Assembly: GCF_001720395.1 (NCBI RefSeq)
Contig: NZ_MDTU01000001.1
Location: 1,796,693 to 1,860,692, forward strand
Source: Piscirickettsia litoralis
GTDB taxonomy: Bacteria > Pseudomonadota > Gammaproteobacteria > Piscirickettsiales > Piscirickettsiaceae
Direction: 5' to 3'
DNA: 64,000 nt
Positions 22,739 to 33,193 of this stretch are shown piece after piece (position 1 is the first letter of the stretch; every line of letters begins with the position of its first letter). A model generated the notes under the pieces. The model had not been told where the DNA came from. It was given only the letters and a program-made list of their open reading frames with translations, and ran no database searches. Both the position numbers and the translations under genes were made by a program.

Positions 22739-23582
22739 TTACGCCACTTTTGATTTGGTTTTAGATTTAGATTTAGATTGTTCAGGATTCGCTTTAGTTT
22801 TAATCGTTTTCTTAGCTGTCTTGTTTTTACGAATAAACTCTTTTGCCAAAGCAATATAGGCTAACGAGCCCTTTGAGTATTTATCATATTTAATAATCGG
22901 CAAACCATGACTCGGCGCTTCGGCCAAGCGCACATTACGTGGAATAATCGCTTTATAAACCTGCTTACCAAAATGCTGAACCAACTGCTCAGACACCTCA
23001 ATCGTCAAACGGTTACGGGCGTCATACATTGTCCTTAACACACCTTCAACTCTCAGCTCTGAATTTAACGATTGCTTAATTTGCTCAACAGTTTCAACCA
23101 AAGAAGACAAACCTTCTAAAGCAAAATACTCGCATTGAATCGGAATTAATACAGAATCTGCTGCAGTCAATGCATTTAAGGTCAGCATATTTAAAGAAGG
23201 TGGACAGTCAATTAAAATAAAATCATACTCTTCTTTGACTGGCGCTAACGCTTTCGCCAAACGCTGTTCACGCTCATCAAATTGGAAGAGTTGAATTTCA
23301 GCCTCTGTGGTATTCGCATTTCCTGCGATTAAATCATAACCAGCAAGATCTGCATGGATACGCGCCTTCTCAACCGAAGTTTCAGCAATCAACACATCAT
23401 TAATTGTATATTCTACTTCATGCTTATTAACACCACTCCCCATCGTCGCATTACCCTGAGGATCAATATCAATCAATAGCACTTTCTTTTTTAATGAAGC
23501 TAATGATGCTGCTAGGTTAATGCAGCTGGTAGTTTTACCCACCCCCCCATTTTTGATTTGCTAACGCAATCACTTTCCCCAC
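22739..23582 (-). CDS. parA: Chromosome partitioning ATPase ParA (Soj), frameshifted in the P-loop
   Basis: Walker-type ATPase that moves ParB-parS complexes. The unbroken frame begins only at GKTTSCINLAASLASLKKK (23542). Upstream, from a GTG at 23582 with a GGGGGAG ribosome site, the bases encode KVIALANQK and would complete the deviant Walker A motif KGGVGKTT if one base were removed at 23542-23554. As printed the stretch reads AAAAATGGGGGGG in sense, so the extra base is probably the T between the two runs. Later motifs are intact: LLIDIDPQGN and FILIDCPPSLNMLTLNAL. Repaired length 280 residues. Confidence 0.92.
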
Positions 23583-23605
23583 AACAATAACTCCCCCGAA
23601 AATGC

Positions 23606-24230
23606 TTATTTTTTTAAACTTATACGCACTAAATGACGATCACCATCCACAAAAGGTACGGATAACTTTATGGTTTCGAGCAATTGATATTCCTTCGCAA
23701 CAGCTTGCCATTCTTCCTCCGGATATACTCCTTTCATCGCTAGAAACTCTCCCTTATCTCGACAAAGGTGAGAAGCTCCTTCTAGCATATCATTGATTGA
23801 TGCAAAGGCGCGACTGACGATTGTGCTAAATTTATTTTCATCTTCAAACTGTTCGATTCTTTTTTGCAAGACCTGCACATTCTTCAAGCCCAGCGTTAAC
23901 ACCGCTTGTTGTACAAAACGTGTTTTTTTTGCCATTACTATCGAGCAAAGTAAAACGATAGTCTGGCAAGCAAATCGCCAACGGAATTCCAGGTAAACCT
24001 GCGCCCGTCCCCACATCAAGAATATCTTCGCCATTCAAATAAGGAGCAACAGCCAGGCTATCTAGCAAGTGCAAACTTACCATTTCATTAATATTACGGA
24101 TCGCTGTTAAATTATAGGTTTTATTCCATTTATTTAACAACTGCACATAATCAATCAATAACTCAATTTGTTCTTCATTGAGCGATAAATTTAATTGATC
24201 AACCCCTTTAACTAATTTTTCTTTTAACAT
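23606..24230 (-). CDS. rsmG: 16S rRNA (guanine527-N7)-methyltransferase RsmG, frameshifted
   Basis: Methylates G527 of 16S rRNA. The N-terminal frame holds the SAM-binding motif [17 protein letters not shown] and runs to [10 protein letters not shown]; the second frame continues [18 protein letters not shown] and ends SLKK at 23606. They join when the T8 run at 23923-23930 is read as T7, giving 207 residues, the same as E. coli RsmG. It starts 3 bp after mnmG, the conserved order next to parAB. Confidence 0.94.
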
Positions 24231-24233
24231 ATT

Positions 24234-26126
24234 TTAAGCCAGTTTTTGCTCTTTGATGTAGCGTTGCTTTTTTAAATAAACCAATAATAAAGAGATCGCC
24301 GCAGGAGTCACTCCCGAAATACGTGAAGCCTGACCAATCGTTGCCGGTTTAGCTAATTTTAATTTTGCCTTCACCTCATTAGACAACCCACTCACCCCAT
24401 CATAATCAAAATCGTCTGGCAAGACAGCCTCTTCGTGACGTTGCTGTTTTGCAATTTCATCCATTTGGCGCTCAATATAACCCGCATATTTGATCTGTAC
24501 CTCCACCTGCTCAGCAACCGCTGACAAGCAAGGCTTTTCTGCGGGCGCAACCGCTGCGATATCTTCATAGCTCACCTCAGGGCGGCGCAATAAACTTAAC
24601 AAGCTGTGCTCACGATTTATCTCTACATTTAAGCGACTTTTCAGTAATCTAGCTTGCTCTGTTTTCGGTTGCAGCCAAGTTGATTTTAAACGCTGCTTTT
24701 CCAACTCAATCGCTTCACATTTCTCTTCAAATGCACGCCAACGCAAATCATCAACCAACCCTAACTCGCGCGCTTTTGTTGTTAAGCGTAAATCCGCATT
24801 ATCCTCACGCAGCAATAAACGATATTCCGCGCGCGAAGTAAACATTCGATACGGCTCTTGCGTACCTAAAGTAATTAGGTCGTCAACCAATACTCCCAAA
24901 TAAGATTCATCACGACGAAAACTAACACTGTCTTTTTCTTGAGCCATTAAAGCGGCATTTAAGCCTGCCAATAAACCCTGAGCACCGGCTTCTTCATAAC
25001 CAGTCGTTCCGTTAATTTGGCCCGCAAAAAACAGTCCTGGCATATACTTTGTCTCTAAGCTTGATTTTAAGCCACGTGGATCAAAATAGTCATATTCAAT
25101 CGCATAACCAGGTCGTAAAATATGCGCATTCTCAAATCCTTTCATTGAACGCACAAGCGCTATTTGCACATCAAACGGCAAACTTGTTGAAATGCCATTT
25201 GGGTAAATCTCATGAGTCGTTAAACCCTCTGGCTCAATAAAAATTTGGTGCGATGATTTATCGGCAAAACGAATAATCTTATCTTCAATCGAAGGGCAAT
25301 ACCTAGGCCCTACGCCTTCGATCACTCCCGAATACATCGGCGAGCGATCCAAGCCGGCACGAATAATATCATGCGTTTTCTCATTAGTATGGGTGATATA
25401 ACATGAGATTTGCTCAGGATGCAGCTTAGCTGAGCCCATGAAAGAAAACACCGGGCAAGGCCTATCCCCAGGCTGTTCTTGCAAACCGGAAAAGTCTATC
25501 GTTTTACCATCAACACGTGGTGGCGTTCCCGTCTTTAAACGTCCAACCGTAAAGGGTAACTCTCTAAGTCGACGCGCTAGCGCGTTCGATGCCGGGTCAC
25601 CTGCCCGTCCGCCCGAGTGATTTTCCAAACCAATATGTATCACTCCACCCAAAAATGTTCCAACTGTCAATACAACAGTTTTCGCATGGAACTTCAAGCC
25701 CATTTGAGTGGCGACACCGGTCACACACCCCTTCTCAACGATTAAGTCATCTACAGACTGCTGGAAAACTTTCAAATGAGGTTGGTTTTCGACCGTCTCA
25801 CGAATGGCTGCCTTGTATAACACACGATCTGCTTGTGCTCGTGTCGCCCGCACCGCAGGGCCTTTACGCGCATTCAAGGTACGAAATTGAATGCCGCCAC
25901 GATCTGCCGCCAAGGCCATCGCACCGCCCATCGCATCAATCTCTTTAACCAAATGCCCTTTACCCACACCACCAATCGCTGGGTTACAAGACATCTGACC
26001 GATCGTCTCAACATTGTGGGTAAGCAACAAGGTGCTCACACCCGTCCGTGCAGCCGCTAGAGCAGCTTCTACACCCGCATGACCACCACCCACAACAACA
26101 ACATCAAAACGTTCATCAAAAAACAT
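24234..26126 (-). CDS. mnmG: tRNA uridine-5-carboxymethylaminomethyl modification enzyme, FAD subunit
   Basis: Works with MnmE to place the cmnm5 group on wobble uridine 34. N-terminal FAD-binding motif [14 protein letters not shown]; signatures [12 protein letters not shown] and [20 protein letters not shown] are both present. The C-terminal MnmE-binding domain ends with [19 protein letters not shown]. About 630 residues from the ATG at 26126 (a TTG two codons up is less likely); E. coli has 629. Three DnaA boxes sit directly upstream. Confidence 0.97.
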   Translation of the reverse strand: MFFDERFDVVVVGGGHAGVEAALAAARTGVSTLLLTHNVETIGQMSCNPAIGGVGKGHLVKEIDAMGGAMALAADRGGIQFRTLNARKGPAVRATRAQADRVLYKAAIRETVENQPHLKVFQQSVDDLIVEKGCVTGVATQMGLKFHAKTVVLTVGTFLGGVIHIGLENHSGGRAGDPASNALARRLRELPFTVGRLKTGTPPRVDGKTIDFSGLQEQPGDRPCPVFSFMGSAKLHPEQISCYITHTNEKTHDIIRAGLDRSPMYSGVIEGVGPRYCPSIEDKIIRFADKSSHQIFIEPEGLTTHEIYPNGISTSLPFDVQIALVRSMKGFENAHILRPGYAIEYDYFDPRGLKSSLETKYMPGLFFAGQINGTTGYEEAGAQGLLAGLNAALMAQEKDSVSFRRDESYLGVLVDDLITLGTQEPYRMFTSRAEYRLLLREDNADLRLTTKARELGLVDDLRWRAFEEKCEAIELEKQRLKSTWLQPKTEQARLLKSRLNVEINREHSLLSLLRRPEVSYEDIAAVAPAEKPCLSAVAEQVEVQIKYAGYIERQMDEIAKQQRHEEAVLPDDFDYDGVSGLSNEVKAKLKLAKPATIGQASRISGVTPAAISLLLVYLKKQRYIKEQKLA

Positions 26127-26151
26127 ACTCAAGACCTAACTCAATAAAAAC

Positions 26152-26210
26152 TGTGGATAACCTGTTAATTCATTGGTAAAAGTTGTGTATAACAACCCAA
26201 GTTATGCACA
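26152..26210. promoter_or_regulatory. Cluster of three DnaA boxes upstream of mnmG
   Basis: Three perfect TTATNCACA matches in the short gap between mnmE and mnmG: 26152-26160 (minus, TGTGGATAA), 26184-26192 (minus, TGTGTATAA) and 26202-26210 (plus, TTATGCACA). The last touches the mnmE stop. They could control mnmG by DnaA or act as an accessory initiator-binding site. Confidence 0.8.
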
Positions 26211-26211
26211 A

Positions 26212-27576
26212 TTATTTTCCAATACAAAAACTAGAGAAGATTTGACCCAGCAAATCATCCGAACTAAATTCGCCAGTAATTGCCGATAAATGCCCTTGCA
26301 CACCACGCAAATCCTCTGCAAGCAACTCACCTGCATTTAATACTAAAAATTGCTCGCATGCCTTGTTTAATTCCTGCTCTGCTCGCGCCAAAGCATCTAA
26401 ATGACGGCGACGTGCTGAAAAACGTCCTTCAGCCTGACTATTAAAGCCCATAACAGACTTCAAATGCTGCCTTAACAGTTCTGTACCAGCGCCAGTTTTG
26501 GCAGACAAGTTGATCCATGTGACACCATCTGCCTGAAAAAGTTCTGGCTCAAGCCTGGCTTTTGCATCAATTTTATTACGGATAACAGTAACTTCTAAAC
26601 CCTCTGGCAAGATATCTAACTGACTCGGCCACACGTCGGCAAGTGTTGTTTTCTGGTTATCATTCACATCCACGAGCAAAAGCAGTTGATCTGCCTGACG
26701 AATTTCATTTAAAGCTCGCTCCACCCCATGGCGCTCAACCACATCCTCAGTCTGGCGCAAACCCGCAGTATCTATAATATGCAAAGGCATACCATCAATA
26801 TGAATATACTCGCGAAGCAAGTCACGTGTAGTACCAGCAATTTCAGTGACAATTGCCGACTCTTTGCCAGTTAATGCGTTCAACAAACTCGATTTTCCCG
26901 CATTCGGGCGGCCCGCCAAAACAACAGTCATCCCCTCTCGCAGCAAAGCACCCTGACGCGCCTGCGAGCGAATCAGCTCTAACTGTGCGCGAATTTCACC
27001 TAACTTTTCCTCAACAACACCATCTGATAAAAAATCCACTTCCTCTTCAGGAAAGTCGATAGCTGCCTCAACATAAGTGCGCAAATAAATCACCTGATCG
27101 ACCAGCGCATGCACTTGCTTAGAAAACTCCCCCTGCAAAGACCGCAGCGCAGAGCGCGCCGCCTGAGTAGACGATGCATCAATCAAGTCAGCCACTGCCT
27201 CAGCCTGTGCTAAGTCTAACTTATCATTTAAAAAGGCACGTTCTGAGAATTCACCAGGTCGCGCCATACGCACGCCCTGAGATAAAATATATTGTAAGAG
27301 AACGTCCATTACTACAGGGCCGCCATGCCCCTGAAGCTCCAACACATCTTCACCGGTGAATGAATTCGGCCCCTCAAAATACAAGCCAATACCAAAATCT
27401 AAAATCTCACTATTTTCACCCAAGAAAGGCCCATACTGGGCATAACGAACTTTAGGTAGTTTACCTAGCAGCGACCTAGCCAGCTCTTTGACTTTAGGGC
27501 CTGAAATACGCAAAATGCCGACGCCGCCACGCCCGGAGGGCGTCGCTTGCGCGGCAATTGTTTCAACAACAGACAT
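26212..27576 (-). CDS. mnmE: tRNA modification GTPase MnmE
   Basis: Dynamin-like GTPase partner of MnmG. The N-terminal tetrahydrofolate-binding domain contains [13 protein letters not shown]. The G domain, inserted in a helical domain, has G1 [13 protein letters not shown]2/G3 [11 protein letters not shown] and DTAGLRQTE, and G4 RNKID. The protein ends with the invariant CIGK, whose Cys is needed for activity. 454 residues, identical in length to E. coli. Only 6 bp separate it from yidC. Confidence 0.97.
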   Translation of the reverse strand: MSVVETIAAQATPSGRGGVGILRISGPKVKELARSLLGKLPKVRYAQYGPFLGENSEILDFGIGLYFEGPNSFTGEDVLELQGHGGPVVMDVLLQYILSQGVRMARPGEFSERAFLNDKLDLAQAEAVADLIDASSTQAARSALRSLQGEFSKQVHALVDQVIYLRTYVEAAIDFPEEEVDFLSDGVVEEKLGEIRAQLELIRSQARQGALLREGMTVVLAGRPNAGKSSLLNALTGKESAIVTEIAGTTRDLLREYIHIDGMPLHIIDTAGLRQTEDVVERHGVERALNEIRQADQLLLLVDVNDNQKTTLADVWPSQLDILPEGLEVTVIRNKIDAKARLEPELFQADGVTWINLSAKTGAGTELLRQHLKSVMGFNSQAEGRFSARRRHLDALARAEQELNKACEQFLVLNAGELLAEDLRGVQGHLSAITGEFSSDDLLGQIFSSFCIGK

Positions 27577-27582
27577 GAAAAA

Positions 27583-29250
27583 CTAAGCCTTTTTCTTCTT
27601 CTTTTTACCAGAAGATTTATTCGATGCATCCTCTTTATCAACATCGCGCATCATCCACCACTGTTGCACAATCGTCAGCGTATTATTGATGATCCAGTAT
27701 AAAACCAAACCCGCTGGAAAATGAGCAAATAAGAAAGTGAACACGACAGGCAAAAACATCATGATTTTAGCTTGCGTAGGGTCTGGTGGCGCAGGCGTTA
27801 GGCGTTGCTGCACAAACATCGAAATTCCCATCAGTACCGGCAAAATATAGAAAGGGTCTTTAACGGATAAGTCATGAATCCAGAAAATAAACGGCGCATG
27901 GCGCAGCTCAACACTTTCCATAATCATCCAGTACAAAGCAATGAAAACTGGGATTTGAATCAGCATGGGTAAACAGCCACCCAACGGATTCACTTTTTTC
28001 TCGCGATACAACCCCATCACGGCCTGACCCGCCTTTTGGCGATCATCCTTGTAGCGTTCCTGAATTTTTTTAATTTCAGGCTGCAACTTACGCATTTTCG
28101 CCATCGAGCGATAACTTTTTGCCGTTAGCGGGAAGAAAATCAACTTTACAACTACAGTGGTAAAGATAATTGCCAAACCCCAATTACCAAACAGCATAAA
28201 GAAATGATCCATCACCCAGAACAACGCGCCTGAGAAGAACCAAAACCAACCATAATCCAAAGTCCGCTGCAGATTAGGCGCAACCGCCTCCAAGCGCTTA
28301 GCAACGATAGGCCCAACATACAACTTAGAATTCTGCTCTGTTACTTGACCGGGCTTTAACGTCACTAAAGGCCCTTTAAAACCAATGATGTAGCGATTAT
28401 CAGCACCGACCGCACTATATAGCGTGCTCTGACCTTTTGCTGGCGGAACCCAAGCACTTAAGAAGTAATGCTGGAGCATGGCCACCCAACCACCTTCTGT
28501 TGGCTGGTTAAGGTTTTGCTTGCGCATCTCTGAAAATGGGACTTTTTCATAGTTAGAATGCTGGCTAGACACTGCAGCACCGGTATAAGTCGTATAGCTA
28601 TCAAGCAAGCTTTTCGACTTTACTTGCTCTTTGCGCACTAATTGGGAATACAATTGACCCGACCATAGGGCTGCGCTTTGGTTAGCAAGACGCGTCATCA
28701 CCTGAACCTGATAACTGCCTCGATTAAACTGGTAAATCTTTTCAACTTCAACACCATTTGCCAAATGACCGACCAAGGTGACTTTTAATGTCTTCTCTCC
28801 GGCCGCCAACGTATATTTGTCCGCCTTTGTCTGATAGATAATACTCTGATGTGACTTTTGACCCGTTAACGTCTCTACGCCGCTTTGAGCCACATAATAG
28901 TTATTTGCATTATCGTTAAACAGAGTCACTTTATCTTTTGAGTTCAGCGACTTGTCGTAATTTTCTAAGCCCGCTTTTACAATACTACCTCCCGCAGTAT
29001 CGAGCGTTAAGTGCAATAAATCCGTATCAATTTGTATCAACTTACCTGTTGCAGCCGCTGTTTTTGCAATATGTGGTGTCACTGCCGCCTGCGATGCTTG
29101 CGTGGCGGGTTGATCTTGCTTGGTCTTTACTTGTTGAGGTTGAGTCTGTACAGGCTTCGGGCCATACTTTAATTCCCACTGGCTCCACAGTAAAACCAGT
29201 ATAAAGGCAAGTATGCCTAGCAATGTCCAACGTATACGTTGTGCATTCAT
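27583..29250 (-). CDS. yidC: Membrane protein insertase YidC
   Basis: Inserts and folds inner-membrane proteins alone or with SecYEG. An N-terminal membrane helix (WTLLGILAFILVLLWSQW) is followed by a large periplasmic domain (about 60-330), then the conserved core of five helices with GNWGLAIIFTTVVVKLIFFPL and the charged cytoplasmic hairpin around KMRKLQPEIKKIQERYKDD. A Lys-rich tail ends the protein (GKKKKKKA). 555 residues (E. coli 548). The small gene yidD, usual between rnpA and yidC, is not seen in the 154-bp gap upstream. Confidence 0.97.
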   Translation of the reverse strand: MNAQRIRWTLLGILAFILVLLWSQWELKYGPKPVQTQPQQVKTKQDQPATQASQAAVTPHIAKTAAATGKLIQIDTDLLHLTLDTAGGSIVKAGLENYDKSLNSKDKVTLFNDNANNYYVAQSGVETLTGQKSHQSIIYQTKADKYTLAAGEKTLKVTLVGHLANGVEVEKIYQFNRGSYQVQVMTRLANQSAALWSGQLYSQLVRKEQVKSKSLLDSYTTYTGAAVSSQHSNYEKVPFSEMRKQNLNQPTEGGWVAMLQHYFLSAWVPPAKGQSTLYSAVGADNRYIIGFKGPLVTLKPGQVTEQNSKLYVGPIVAKRLEAVAPNLQRTLDYGWFWFFSGALFWVMDHFFMLFGNWGLAIIFTTVVVKLIFFPLTAKSYRSMAKMRKLQPEIKKIQERYKDDRQKAGQAVMGLYREKKVNPLGGCLPMLIQIPVFIALYWMIMESVELRHAPFIFWIHDLSVKDPFYILPVLMGISMFVQQRLTPAPPDPTQAKIMMFLPVVFTFLFAHFPAGLVLYWIINNTLTIVQQWWMMRDVDKEDASNKSSGKKKKKKA

Positions 29251-29404
29251 TGATTATCTCTCTTTAAGTGTTGACAAATCGCGTTATGCCGAACCTTACG
29301 GCGAACAGCAGGGATTAAAAACCACTTATGATACCACAATTACACCTAAGGTATAGCCACCTACCCCATGATGATTAAGACAAGTAAAAAAATGAAGACG
29401 AAGT

Positions 29405-29764
29405 TTATTTAAGTCGAGTCGCCTGAAAACGCTGAAAAAGAAGTTGGGTTGCTAAGTGCAATTCAGATCGAGATAGTTTATCCACTCCAGGGCGAGTTAC
29501 AACCACACAATCGGTCATCGGCAGCTTATCGGATTGCTGGCGGAACGATTCTCGAACCAAACGTTTAATCAAATTACGCGATACTGCACGACGAGCATGT
29601 TTTTTAGAAATTGCCAAACCCAAGCGAGAGGTTGAGTGTTCACGCTGAGAAGTTGAATAGTATAAGGCAAGGCCACGCACAGAAACACGGCGTTGGCATT
29701 TAAACACCAACCCAAAGTCTCTCGCATTAACAAGACGTAATGAACGAGAGAACTTTGCTGGCAT
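29405..29764 (-). CDS. rnpA: Ribonuclease P protein component
   Basis: Protein cofactor of RNase P for tRNA 5' maturation. Basic protein of about 119 residues with the family signature LAISKKHARRAVSRNLIKRLVRESFR. I chose the ATG at 29764 (PAKFSRSLRLVNARDF); the frame reaches a GTG at 29779. It follows rpmH by 18 bp, the standard arrangement left of dnaA. Confidence 0.93.
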   Translation of the reverse strand: MPAKFSRSLRLVNARDFGLVFKCQRRVSVRGLALYYSTSQREHSTSRLGLAISKKHARRAVSRNLIKRLVRESFRQQSDKLPMTDCVVVTRPGVDKLSRSELHLATQLLFQRFQATRLK

Positions 29765-29782
29765 TACCGAACTTACCAAAAG

Positions 29783-29917
29783 TTAAGCGCTAAGGCGTGC
29801 ACGGCCTTTAGCGCGACGTCTTTGAATAATAAGACGACCACTCTTAGTAGCCATACGAGCACGGAAGCCGTGCGTGCGCTTGCGCTTTAATACGCTAGGC
29901 TGGAATGTTCTTTTCAT
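29783..29917 (-). CDS. rpmH: 50S ribosomal protein L34
   Basis: 44-residue, very basic protein beginning [20 protein letters not shown] and ending [12 protein letters not shown], an unmistakable L34. It is the first gene leftward of the origin and heads rpmH-rnpA. Short enough to be missed by length-based gene calling. Confidence 0.97.
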   Translation of the reverse strand: MKRTFQPSVLKRKRTHGFRARMATKSGRLIIQRRRAKGRARLSA

Positions 29918-30536
29918 TGCGATTACCTCTATTGATCAATAGTGCTTCGTTAAAAGCAAGCGAGGATGTTAATCAATTTAATTGCTAATGTCAATCCGTC
30001 TGTGCATAACCTTGTAAGTTATACACAGTCTTCTATACTTTATCCTCACTTTCGACTCGCCATATCTACCTAAACTCTCAAGTAATAGAAGATCCCGATA
30101 GCCACTCAGAAAAACTTCTAGACCGCAAAAACCGAAATCAAAATTATCAGTCATCTAGGAATTAACATCAGTTAGGCCTATTTTATAATTAATAAACTAA
30201 GAAATAACTGTGTCTAGACTTATAGTTATCTTTTATTAGGAAAGATAATTCTGTAGATATCATCTAAAACACTATATATATCATGAAGTTATATCTATTT
30301 AAACCTTGTGGATAAGCTGTATAGTTCTTGTTTAGTAACTTTGAATAAGTTGGATTAATTGTGGATAAAAAAGAGCGCAAACTTACTCACGAGTTAACCA
30401 CATACTTTTATACAGTTTATCCACAGCTTTCGCTATTTCCTGCTGTTGCCTGTTTGTGTATTATAAGTCGCACGGTCGCTATGTGGATAACTAGTGTGTA
30501 TAATTTTGTTTTATTCGACATAATTAAGATATAAAT
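29918..30536. other. Chromosomal replication origin (oriC)
   Basis: Gap of 619 bases between the divergent rpmH and dnaA. Seven perfect DnaA boxes (TTATNCACA): 30001-30009 (minus), 30019-30027 (plus), 30307-30315 (minus), 30360-30368 (minus), 30417-30425 (plus), 30482-30490 (minus) and 30495-30503 (minus). The two groups flank a very AT-rich stretch, about 30170-30300, which is the likely unwinding element. Gene orientation and base skew switch here: to the left the plus strand is C-rich, to the right G- and T-rich. The promoters of dnaA and rpmH must also lie in this interval. Confidence 0.93.
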
Positions 30537-32033
30537 ATGAATAGTGTTGTTGATACGTCGCTATGGGCGCAGTGTGCGGCTCGTTTAACTGAGGAACTAT
30601 CATCCTCAGATTATAATATGTGGGTTCGGCCTTTAAAGGCCGATGTGAAGTCAGGCCAAACCCTTGTTTTGGTCGCACCGAACCGATTTGTGATGGACTG
30701 GGTGAAGCAGCGTTTTTTGTCTCTGATTCAAGATGTTGTCTATGAAGTGTCGAGTGACCCGGGGTTTAATGTCATTGTTGAGACCGCTGCAAAGCCGACT
30801 GGGGTCAATAGACTCACCGTAGCGCAGCCGCAGAAAGTTGAGCCGGAAATAGAAAAAAAGACTGAAAGCCGTTTGCATATTGTGGATAAGTTGGCTAGTA
30901 ATGCACAGGTTGACCAGAGTTATACACATAAACGAATCGAAATTGAAAAAAAAGTCCCTAATGATACGGCTAATGTAAGCGGTTTAAGTAAAAAAACGGT
31001 CGTTGAACATCCTGTTAATAACTTAAATACAGGGTTTACGTTTGAGAGTTTTGTTGAGGGGAAATCAAACCAGCTTGCGCGCGCTGCAGCGACGCAAGTT
31101 GCTGAAAACCCTGGGAGTGCCTATAACCCATTATTTTTATATGGTGGAGTAGGTTTAGGTAAAACTCACTTAATGCATGCTGTGGGTAACTTGATTCAGC
31201 AACACAACCGTAATGCCAATGTTGTTTATTTGCACTCAGAACGCTTTGTTGGAGATATGGTAAAAGCACTTCAAAATAATGCGATTGATGAATTTAAAAG
31301 TTATTACCGCTCTGTTGATGCTTTATTAATTGATGACATCCAATTTTTTGCAGGAAAAGAGCGTTCACAAGAAGAGTTTTTCTATACTTTTAACTCATTG
31401 CTTGAGGGGCAACAGCAAATTATTTTAACCTGTGACCGTTATCCTAAAGAGCTGAATGGCTTAGAAGAACGGCTAAAATCACGCTTCGGTTGGGGGTTAA
31501 CTGTTGCGATCGAGCCTCCAGAGTTAGAGACGCGTGTTGCAATTTTAATGACGAAAGCTGAGCAGGTGAACATTCATTTGCCTGCTGAGGTTGCTTTTTT
31601 CATTGCGAAACGTGTTAACTCAAATGTGCGAGAGTTAGAAGGTGCACTGAAGAGAGTGATTGCACACTCTCGCTTTACCGGCCATGACATTACATTGGAC
31701 TTTGTCCAAGAAGCTTTAAAAGACTTGTTAGCACTGCAAGAAAAGTTAGTGACGATTGAAAATATTCAGAAAACAGTTGCAGATTATTATAAAATTAAAA
31801 TGGCAGATTTGCTGTCCAAGCGCCGTAGTCGTTCGGTAGCGCGGCCGCGTCAGATTGCGATGACGTTGGCTAAAGAGCTCACTAATCATAGCTTGCCTGA
31901 AATTGGTGATCATTTTGGGGGGCGAGACCATACAACAGTATTGCACGCATGTCGAAAAGTGGCTGAATTAAAAGATGATCAGGCCGATATTCGAGAGGAT
32001 TATGTCAGCTTGTTAAGAATATTATCATCATAA
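30537..32033 (+). CDS. dnaA: Chromosomal replication initiator DnaA
   Basis: Origin-binding AAA+ ATPase. Domain I (1 to about 80) begins [23 protein letters not shown] long, variable linker spans about 85-165. The AAA+ domain starts near [13 protein letters not shown] with Walker [17 protein letters not shown] (near residue 203) and Walker [14 protein letters not shown]. The DNA-binding domain IV ends with the signature [19 protein letters not shown]. 498 residues, about 30 more than E. coli, mostly from the linker. The ribosome site is weak (AAGATATAAAT), which fits tightly limited expression. The linker-coding region carries two DnaA boxes. Confidence 0.98.
   Translation: MNSVVDTSLWAQCAARLTEELSSSDYNMWVRPLKADVKSGQTLVLVAPNRFVMDWVKQRFLSLIQDVVYEVSSDPGFNVIVETAAKPTGVNRLTVAQPQKVEPEIEKKTESRLHIVDKLASNAQVDQSYTHKRIEIEKKVPNDTANVSGLSKKTVVEHPVNNLNTGFTFESFVEGKSNQLARAAATQVAENPGSAYNPLFLYGGVGLGKTHLMHAVGNLIQQHNRNANVVYLHSERFVGDMVKALQNNAIDEFKSYYRSVDALLIDDIQFFAGKERSQEEFFYTFNSLLEGQQQIILTCDRYPKELNGLEERLKSRFGWGLTVAIEPPELETRVAILMTKAEQVNIHLPAEVAFFIAKRVNSNVRELEGALKRVIAHSRFTGHDITLDFVQEALKDLLALQEKLVTIENIQKTVADYYKIKMADLLSKRRSRSVARPRQIAMTLAKELTNHSLPEIGDHFGGRDHTTVLHACRKVAELKDDQADIREDYVSLLRILSS
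30881..30928. promoter_or_regulatory. Two DnaA boxes inside the dnaA coding region
   Basis: TGTGGATAA at 30881-30889 (minus orientation) and TTATACACA at 30920-30928 (plus orientation), both perfect. They lie in the part of dnaA encoding the variable linker, so they cost no conserved residues. A role in autoregulation or DnaA titration is possible but inferred. Confidence 0.65.
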
Positions 32034-32059
32034 AATATAATGTTACAGGGGATTTTCTA

Positions 32060-33166
32060 ATGAAATTTATTGTGCAACGTGATCGTCTATTAAGACCTTT
32101 GCAGATGCTTGCAAGCGTAGTGGAGCGGCGTCATACATTACCGGTATTAAGTCATATTTTATTTAATGTGCAAGAAGACCAGCTGCAATTAACAGCGAGC
32201 GATTTAGAGATTGAGTTAATTTCTCGTGTTCACTTAGAATTTGGGAGTGGTCAAGCTGCTGGTCAGTTCACTTTGCCTGCTAAAAAAGTACTAGATATCG
32301 TTAAGAACTTGCCTGATGAGGCGATGGTTGAGTTCACTGTTGATGGTGAGCGTGTGAGCTTAAGTGCTGGACGCAGCCGCTTTACTCTATCTTCCTTATC
32401 GGCGCATGAGTTCCCATTACTTGATGAGTCGAGTGAGGGGTTAGGTTTATCTTTGGGTCAGGAAAACCTTAAATACCTGTTTGACCGCGTATCTTTTTCA
32501 ATGGCACAACAAGATGTGCGCCACTATTTAAACGGTATGTTGCTAGAAGTTGAGGGGAATATATTGCGTGCCGTTGCTACCGATGGTCACCGTATTGCCT
32601 TAGCCTCTGTGCCAATGAACGTCGAAGTTAAAGAGAAAAAACAGGTCATTTTGCCACGTAAAGGGGTGCAAGAGTTAACGCGTTTGTTAAATCTAGATGC
32701 TGATATTGAGTTAACGTTGACTGAAAACCATCTGCGAGTATTTAGTGATGAGTTTACTTTCTCCTCTAAATTGATTGAAGGTAAATTTCCTGATTATCGA
32801 CGAGTCATTCCAGAAGGGAATGATAAGTTAATTGTTGTTGATCGTGACTTGTTAAAACAAGCCTTGGTGCGGGTCGTTATTTTATCGAATGAGAAGTATC
32901 GTGGTGTGCGTGCAGAGTTTAGTCAAAATACTTTAAAAATTGGTGCTAATAACCCTGAACAAGAAGAGGCTGAAGACTATCTTGAGGTTCAGTATAATGA
33001 CGAACCCTTGGAGGTTGGTTTTAATGCCTCTTATTTGCAAGATATATTATCTGTTTTAAGTCCGGGGCCGATTCGCTTGCTTGCCAAAGACGCAACGGGG
33101 AGTGTGCTTATTCAAGAGTCAGAAGATGCAGATTCCTGCTATGTCGTTATGCCAATGCGTCTATAA
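32060..33166 (+). CDS. dnaN: DNA polymerase III beta sliding clamp
   Basis: Ring-shaped processivity clamp. Three repeated clamp folds; typical tracts include ERRHTLPVLSHILF near the start, LEGKF-like IEGKFPDYRRVIP in the middle and the C-terminal CYVVMPMRL, which forms part of the partner-binding pocket. 368 residues (E. coli 366). Preceded by CAGGGGA. Starts 27 bp after dnaA, so an operon with dnaA and recF is likely. Confidence 0.98.
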   Translation: MKFIVQRDRLLRPLQMLASVVERRHTLPVLSHILFNVQEDQLQLTASDLEIELISRVHLEFGSGQAAGQFTLPAKKVLDIVKNLPDEAMVEFTVDGERVSLSAGRSRFTLSSLSAHEFPLLDESSEGLGLSLGQENLKYLFDRVSFSMAQQDVRHYLNGMLLEVEGNILRAVATDGHRIALASVPMNVEVKEKKQVILPRKGVQELTRLLNLDADIELTLTENHLRVFSDEFTFSSKLIEGKFPDYRRVIPEGNDKLIVVDRDLLKQALVRVVILSNEKYRGVRAEFSQNTLKIGANNPEQEEAEDYLEVQYNDEPLEVGFNASYLQDILSVLSPGPIRLLAKDATGSVLIQESEDADSCYVVMPMRL

Positions 33167-33193
33167 AGCTCTATAGTCTGATTAGTAATAGTA

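Noticed and set aside
30350..30536. Plasmid-type iterons instead of DnaA boxes
   Set aside because: The repeats are exact TTATNCACA 9-mers in both orientations next to dnaA and rpmH, not tandem iterons, and no plasmid rep gene is present.
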